Shown here piece by piece: positions 39,059 through 43,322 of a stretch of DNA of 43,322 nt. Under the pieces are notes generated by a model. It saw only the letters and a list, made by a program, of their open reading frames with translations, was not told where the DNA came from and did not search any database. Source of the stretch: Nocardioides sp. (GTDB taxonomy: Bacteria; Actinomycetota; Actinomycetes; Propionibacteriales; Nocardioidaceae); the NCBI RefSeq assembly GCF_004803405.1, contig NZ_SSXI01000261.1:1-43322 (forward strand), read 5' to 3'. The position numbers and the translations under genes are program-made. Numbering within the stretch: the stretch's first letter is position 1; every line of letters begins with the position of its first letter.

Positions 39059-41497
39059 GTGAGATCCCCCCGGCTCCTTCCGCTGCTCGCTGCCCTCCTG
39101 ATCGTGCCGCCGCTCGCGGCCACCGGGCCCGCCGAGGCCCGGCAGCAGGTGACGAACCGGACGTCCTCCGAGGTGCGGGCCGTCGCCGGTCCGGAGTTCG
39201 CCGCCAAGATCCGGATCACCGACCACGGCATTCCGCACGTCGTCGCCGACGACTGGGGATCCCTCGGCTACGGAAGCGGCTACGCCGTGGCCCGCTCGTC
39301 GATCTGCAACGTCGCGGACACCCTGCTGACCGCCCGCGGCCAGCGGTCGAAGTACCTCGGCGGCGACGCCCGCTACGCCGACCGGGTCACGATGGACGCC
39401 AGCAACCTCCAGGTGGATGCGTTCGTCACCGACCTCCGGAACCGCAGGGTGGTCGAGAGGCTGCTCGAGTCCCCGGCCGGTCCGAGCCCACGCGCTCGGG
39501 AGATGGTGCGCGGCTACACCGCCGGGATCAACCGCTTCCTGCGCGACAACGAGGTCACCGACCCCGCCTGCAAGGACGCGACCTGGATCGGACCGGATGC
39601 GACGCCGCTCGACCTCTGGTACGGCGTCTACCTGGCCAACCTGCTCGCCTCCTCGGGTGTCTTCGTCAAGCAGATCGTGGACGCCGACCCGCCGACCCTC
39701 GACGACCCCGGGCTGCCCGGCTCCGGCCTGCCGCTGCCGACGTCGAAGGCCCAGGTCGACGAGTACGCCGCGACGGTCGACCGGGAGGCGCTGCTCGAGT
39801 CGCTCGGCCAGGACAGCGACTTCGGCTCCAACGCGACCGCGATCGGTGGCGATGCGAGCGCGACCGGCCGCGGCATGATCCTCGGCAACCCGCACTTCCC
39901 CTGGGTCGGGCGCTACCGGTTCACCCAGCAGCACCTCACCATCCCGGGCAGGTACGACGTCGCGGGCGCTTCGCTGATCGGGTCCCCGGTCGTCAACATC
40001 GGATGGAACAAGGACGTCGCCTGGAGCCACACGGTCTCCACGGCCTACCGGTTCACGCCCTACGAGTTCCCCACCGTTGGCCCCGGCACGACGTACCTCA
40101 CCGCGAACGGCCTGGCGAAGAACGCCGAGCGCCGGCTCGTCGACGTCGAGGTCAGGCAGCCGGACGACTCGCTGACCACGGTCCGCGAGGACCTCTACCG
40201 GGTGCCCCTCGGCTACGTGATCGACAGCCCCTCGCAGTTCATGGGCTGGACGCCGGCCAGCTTCTGGGCCATCCGGGACGCGAACGCCGAGCACCTGCGG
40301 ACCATCGACACCTTCCTCGGCATGGGCGAGGCGACGAGCAGCCGCGACCTGCTCGCCCGACAGGACGCCGGCGGCGGCATGCCGTGGGTGAACACGACCG
40401 CGGCCGACCGTCACGGCGACGTGCTGTACGCCGACCACAGCGTCGTGCCGCACGTCACCGACGAGATGGCCAGCCGCTGCATGACCGTCGTGGGCCTGCT
40501 GCTGAAGACCGTCGCCCGCCTGCCCGGTCTCAACGGCACCCTCGCCGACGGTCCCTGCAAGTGGGGCTCGGACCCCGACGCCCAACGGCCGGGAATCCTC
40601 GGCCCGGCCAAGCTGCCGGACGTCGTACGACGCGACTGGGTGATGAACGCCAACGACTCCTACTGGACGCCGAACGACCGGGTCCGGCTCGAGGGGTACC
40701 CCTCGATCATCGGCTGCGAGAAGTGCGTGCGGACCATGCGGACCCGGATGGTGTCGCAGTACGTCGTGGACCGGCTGAAGGTGGGCAGGGAGACCCCGCA
40801 GAGCCTGCGGGGCCACCAGCACGAGAACCGGGTCCGCGCCGCCGAGGTGATGCGCGAGGACGGCCGGCTGGACGAGGTCTGTGCCCAGACCGGGGAGGCC
40901 GAGGCGTGCGCCGTGCTGAGGGCGTGGGACGGGCACTCGGACGTCGACTCCGTCGGGACGCACATCTTCGAGGCGTTCGTGGAGCGCGCACCGACCGGGA
41001 TGAACCTCTGGGACGTGCCGTTCGACGCGAACGACCCGTTCCACACTCCGCGCGGCCTCAAGACCGGCGCGGCCGTCGTCCAGGCGATGAGGGACGCCAT
41101 CGCGCACGTGCGGGCCAAGGGCGTGTCGTTCGACGCGGCGTGGGGCTCACTCCAGGTCGCCGGCGACCGCGGCGCTCCGGCCTACCCGATCGGTGGGGGC
41201 AACGGCGACCTCGCCGGCAACGCCAACGCCGTCGCGTCACGCAACGCCCCGGCCAACACCGCCCGGTACAAGCCGATCTCCTACGGCTCCTCGCACATCC
41301 AGGCCGTCTCCTACCTCCCCGACGGCTCGCTCGACGCCCAGACCATCCTGACCTACGGGCAGTACGACGACCCGGCGTCCCCGTGGTCCTCGGACCAGAC
41401 ACAGCTCTTCTCCCAGGAGCGCTGGGTGAGGTTCGCCTGGACGCCGGCGCAGGTGTCGGCGGCGCTGCAAGCGACCGTCGTGCTGCGCGGCAGCTGA
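39059..41497 (+). CDS. Secreted penicillin acylase family protein
   Basis: An 812-residue Ntn-hydrolase precursor. A signal peptide (LLPLLAALLIVPPLAATG) opens the chain. KIRITDHGIPHVVADDWGSL is the alpha-chain start typical of the aculeacin/AHL acylase branch. The self-cleavage site and nucleophile Ser257 are in DFGSNATAIGG, followed by NPHFPWVGRYRF and VVNIGWNKDVAWSHTVS; a later Asn occurs in WVMNANDSY. Such enzymes hydrolyse amides (penicillins, acyl-homoserine lactones, lipopeptides) outside the cell. Several cysteines (ASRCMTVVG, CEKCVR, CAQTGEAEAC) suggest disulphides. Which amide is cut is unknown. Confidence 0.9.
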   Translation: MRSPRLLPLLAALLIVPPLAATGPAEARQQVTNRTSSEVRAVAGPEFAAKIRITDHGIPHVVADDWGSLGYGSGYAVARSSICNVADTLLTARGQRSKYLGGDARYADRVTMDASNLQVDAFVTDLRNRRVVERLLESPAGPSPRAREMVRGYTAGINRFLRDNEVTDPACKDATWIGPDATPLDLWYGVYLANLLASSGVFVKQIVDADPPTLDDPGLPGSGLPLPTSKAQVDEYAATVDREALLESLGQDSDFGSNATAIGGDASATGRGMILGNPHFPWVGRYRFTQQHLTIPGRYDVAGASLIGSPVVNIGWNKDVAWSHTVSTAYRFTPYEFPTVGPGTTYLTANGLAKNAERRLVDVEVRQPDDSLTTVREDLYRVPLGYVIDSPSQFMGWTPASFWAIRDANAEHLRTIDTFLGMGEATSSRDLLARQDAGGGMPWVNTTAADRHGDVLYADHSVVPHVTDEMASRCMTVVGLLLKTVARLPGLNGTLADGPCKWGSDPDAQRPGILGPAKLPDVVRRDWVMNANDSYWTPNDRVRLEGYPSIIGCEKCVRTMRTRMVSQYVVDRLKVGRETPQSLRGHQHENRVRAAEVMREDGRLDEVCAQTGEAEACAVLRAWDGHSDVDSVGTHIFEAFVERAPTGMNLWDVPFDANDPFHTPRGLKTGAAVVQAMRDAIAHVRAKGVSFDAAWGSLQVAGDRGAPAYPIGGGNGDLAGNANAVASRNAPANTARYKPISYGSSHIQAVSYLPDGSLDAQTILTYGQYDDPASPWSSDQTQLFSQERWVRFAWTPAQVSAALQATVVLRGS

Positions 41498-41510
41498 CGC
41501 AGGCCCAACG

Positions 41511-41572
41511 CAGGTCGAGACCGTGATGCCGCGCAGCGACCCATCCCAGGTCGAGGAGGTCGCGCAGCGACC
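41511..41572. repeat. Intergenic repeat with two diverged half-copies
   Basis: CAGGTCGAG...GCGCAGCGACC occurs at 41511-41541 and again at 41547-41572, with different spacing. The second copy contains the hairpin GGTCGC-GCA-GCGACC (41558-41572). It resembles dispersed GC-rich palindromic units often seen between genes in Nocardioides (from memory). Apart from the -10 element, nothing else is seen in this 99-bp gap. Confidence 0.55.
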
Positions 41573-41584
41573 GTCACGAGACCG

Positions 41585-41590
41585 TAGTCT
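41585..41590 (+). promoter_or_regulatory. -10 element, leaderless crotonase gene
   Basis: TAGTCT, 6 nt, then ATG 41597. Confidence 0.6.
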
Positions 41591-41596
41591 CCGGCC

Positions 41597-42361
41597 ATGG
41601 CTGTCGAGGTCGAGAAGCGCGGTCCGGTCACGCTCGTCACCCTGGCGCGTCCGGAGGTCCGCAACGCCGTCGACGCCGAGCACGCACGGGCGCTGACCCG
41701 CGCTTTCGAGGAGTTCGACGCGGACCCGGACGCCGCGGTCGCCGTGCTGTACGGCGCCGGCGGGACCTTCTGCGCCGGTGCCGACCTGAAGGCGGTGAGC
41801 CGCGGCGAGGTGGAGGTCGGAGCACCGGGGGAGGGGCCCGCCGGGATGGGCCCGACCCGGATGCTGCTGTCGAAGCCCGTGGTCGCCGCCGTGGAGGGCT
41901 ACGCCGTCGCCGGGGGCCTCGAGCTCGCGCTCTGGTGTGACCTGCGGGTGGCCGACCCGGCCGCCAGCTTCGGGGTGTTCTGCCGGCGCTGGGGTGTGCC
42001 GCTGATCGACGGTGGCACGGTCCGTCTGCCGCGGCTGATCGGCCACTCGCACGCCCTCGACCTGGTCCTCACCGGCCGCGAGGTCGGGGCCGAGGAGGCG
42101 CTGCGCATGGGGCTCGCCAACCGCGTCTCCGCCCCGGGTGCGGCCCTGGAGGAGGCGCTCGTCCTGGCCGCGCAGCTCGCGGCGTTCCCGCAGACGTGCC
42201 TGCGCGAGGACCGCCTGGCGACGTACGAGCAGGAGGGCCTGGCACTGGACGAGGCGCTGATGGTCGAGTGGCGCCACGGACTGCGCTCGCTCGCCGCCGA
42301 TACTCTCCACGGCGTGGCACGCTTCGCCGGTGGAGCCGGGCGGCACGGTGCCTTCGAGTAG
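41597..42361 (+). CDS. Enoyl-CoA hydratase/isomerase (crotonase) family protein
   Basis: A 254-residue crotonase. ARPEVRNAVDAEHARALTRA, the oxyanion loop GGTFCAGADLKAVS and AVEGYAVAGGLELALWCDLR are canonical; FGVFCRRWGVPLIDGGTVRL forms the second half. The glutamate in GGLELAL is conserved but the second catalytic Glu of true hydratases is replaced in the GVPLIDGG loop, so hydration activity is not assured. It acts on acyl-CoA in the cytoplasm. Leaderless promoter upstream; no obvious fatty-acid partner gene. Confidence 0.85.
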   Translation: MAVEVEKRGPVTLVTLARPEVRNAVDAEHARALTRAFEEFDADPDAAVAVLYGAGGTFCAGADLKAVSRGEVEVGAPGEGPAGMGPTRMLLSKPVVAAVEGYAVAGGLELALWCDLRVADPAASFGVFCRRWGVPLIDGGTVRLPRLIGHSHALDLVLTGREVGAEEALRMGLANRVSAPGAALEEALVLAAQLAAFPQTCLREDRLATYEQEGLALDEALMVEWRHGLRSLAADTLHGVARFAGGAGRHGAFE

Positions 42362-42383
42362 CAGTCCTTCGGGAGGGAACGAC

Positions 42384-43322
42384 GTGGTCAACGGTCCGGG
42401 ACGCGACCAGCGAGAGCCGATGGAGCGGCTGGTGCGGATCGCGGCCGTGCTGCGCGCCAACAGCGAGCACGGCGTGGATGGCGACCGCCTCGCTCAGCTC
42501 GCCGGGTTCACGGGCGCCGACCCGGGCAGTCAGCTCAAGCGTGAGCTGCGGTACCTCGAGCGCCAGGGCTGGCAGATCGACAACATCGGCGAGCCCGGCG
42601 GCACCGCCGTCTACCGGATGACCACCGTCGACAACCGGCTCCGGGTCCGGCTGACGCCCGGCCAGCAGGCCGCGCTGCGGCGGGCGGTGCTGCTGGCCGA
42701 CCGCGGCGACCTGGTGCAACGGCTGGGTCTGCCGGAGTCGTCGAAGCCGTCCGAGGTGGACGCCCAGGTGCCGACGGCCGCGGCGCCTGGTGACCAGCGG
42801 CTCACCCACGTCGTACGCGCCGTCCGTGATCGGTGCATGCTGCGGTTCGGCTACAAGGGCACGGCACGCGAGGTGCACCCCGAGTCGCTCCGTACGCAGA
42901 ACGGCACGTGGTACCTCCGCGGCGTCGAGGAGACCGACCTCTCCGGGAGCGCGGCCGGACCGGAGAGCGCGGTCGTGAAGGCCTTCGTGGTGGGCCGGAT
43001 GAAGGACCCCGAGGTCGGCGCGCCCGGGTCGGCGCGGGCGCTCCCGGCGGTCCGGCACACCGGGCTGCACCCGATGACGTGGCAGATCGACCCGCCGGTC
43101 GAGGTGACCTTGCAGACCACGGCGGACTTCGAGCCCGACGTACGACGCTGGCTGGGCGAGCCGCTCTCCGTCGAGCCCGGCGCCGGGGGAGACACCGTGT
43201 TGATCCGCTACCTGGTCACCCACCGGGCGGCGCTGCGCGCCCGGCTCAACGAGCTGGGACGCCGGGTGCGGATCGTCGGCCCCGAGGACGTGCGCGCCGA
43301 GGTCGTCGCCGAGCTGGCCGCG
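42384..43322 (+). CDS. WYL-domain transcriptional regulator, PafB/PafC-like (3' partial)
   Basis: The gene runs off the window after 313 codons. It opens with a winged helix (MERLVRIAAVLRANSEHGVD, LAQLAGFTGADPGSQLKREL) and continues with a WYL-type domain (FGYKGTAREVHPESLRTQNG, TWYLRGVEE) and a C-terminal helical part (VTHRAALRARLNELGRRVRI). The layout matches PafB/PafC, activators of the LexA-independent DNA-damage response in mycobacteria, though the usual pafA/tatA context is not seen here. GTG 42384 has GGGAGGG about 6 nt upstream. Ligands of WYL proteins in this group include single-stranded DNA. Confidence 0.75.
   Translation, partial: MVNGPGRDQREPMERLVRIAAVLRANSEHGVDGDRLAQLAGFTGADPGSQLKRELRYLERQGWQIDNIGEPGGTAVYRMTTVDNRLRVRLTPGQQAALRRAVLLADRGDLVQRLGLPESSKPSEVDAQVPTAAAPGDQRLTHVVRAVRDRCMLRFGYKGTAREVHPESLRTQNGTWYLRGVEETDLSGSAAGPESAVVKAFVVGRMKDPEVGAPGSARALPAVRHTGLHPMTWQIDPPVEVTLQTTADFEPDVRRWLGEPLSVEPGAGGDTVLIRYLVTHRAALRARLNELGRRVRIVGPEDVRAEVVAELAA

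Noticed and set aside
39035..41107. 690-codon open frame antisense to the penicillin-acylase gene
   Set aside because: Low-complexity composition typical of shadow frames in GC-rich DNA, no family motif, and the sense strand has a complete Ntn-hydrolase.

Overview
This window is high-GC actinobacterial chromosome. I infer the family Nocardioidaceae, probably Nocardioides or a close relative. The base composition is very GC-rich and genes often start with GTG. Family content is typically actinobacterial: DUF222/HNH endonuclease, DUF3039, DUF3048, DUF2017, the Mec-CysO-CysM set and a PafB/C-like WYL regulator. Many genes have an NANNNT -10 element only 5-7 nt before the start codon, which is the signature of leaderless transcription. 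Nothing looks like a prophage, conjugative element, intact insertion sequence or CRISPR array.

Layout. 1-7.3 kb: end of a threonine/serine dehydratase, an LCP cell-wall ligase, an inositol-monophosphatase-family enzyme, a frameshifted DUF222/HNH endonuclease behind a perfect SOS box, a divergent DUF6194/tandem-MerR pair, and an ECF sigma factor coupled to a membrane protein. 7.3-12.4 kb: secreted glycerophosphodiesterase and M15 peptidase, HIT protein, FabG-like reductase, DUF3048 lipoprotein. 12.4-20.1 kb: TetR regulator, YqgE, DUF3039-helicase operon, HxlR/thioesterase pair, DUF1697, ArsR-MFS operon. 20.2-33.4 kb: a housekeeping block whose order (clpS, DUF2017, mec, cysO, cysM, murI, MBL phosphodiesterase, rph, rdgB) matches Mycobacterium tuberculosis Rv1331-Rv1341, but is split by a stress protein/desaturase, a secreted phosphodiesterase, and a two-component/ABC-transporter/SGNH segment. 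33.4-39 kb: small hydrolase, an unusual tRNA, membrane protein, peroxiredoxin, and an ECF-type nickel/cobalt transporter with a Nur-like nickel box. 39-43.3 kb: secreted penicillin-acylase-family enzyme, crotonase, and the start of a WYL regulator cut by the window end.

How genes work together. Mec, CysO and CysM form the sulfur-carrier-protein route to cysteine; here CysO carries two residues after its Gly-Gly, so Mec would have to trim it first. MurI feeds D-glutamate to peptidoglycan. Rph and RdgB handle tRNA 3' ends and non-canonical nucleotides. The ECF operon imports Ni2+ or Co2+, and the operator sequence argues for nickel control. Several regulator/target pairs (TetR, HxlR, ArsR, MerR, LuxR-type) are divergent or adjacent, with visible dyads or repeats in the shared intergenic space.

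Most unusual points: a tRNA with leucine anticodon UAG and a leucine-type D-arm but only a 5-nt variable loop; the CysO tail; the SOS-controlled but frameshifted HNH gene; the Nur box; and the direct repeats spaced 42 bp (four helical turns) between arsR and clpS. No wholly new multi-gene system is convincingly visible.
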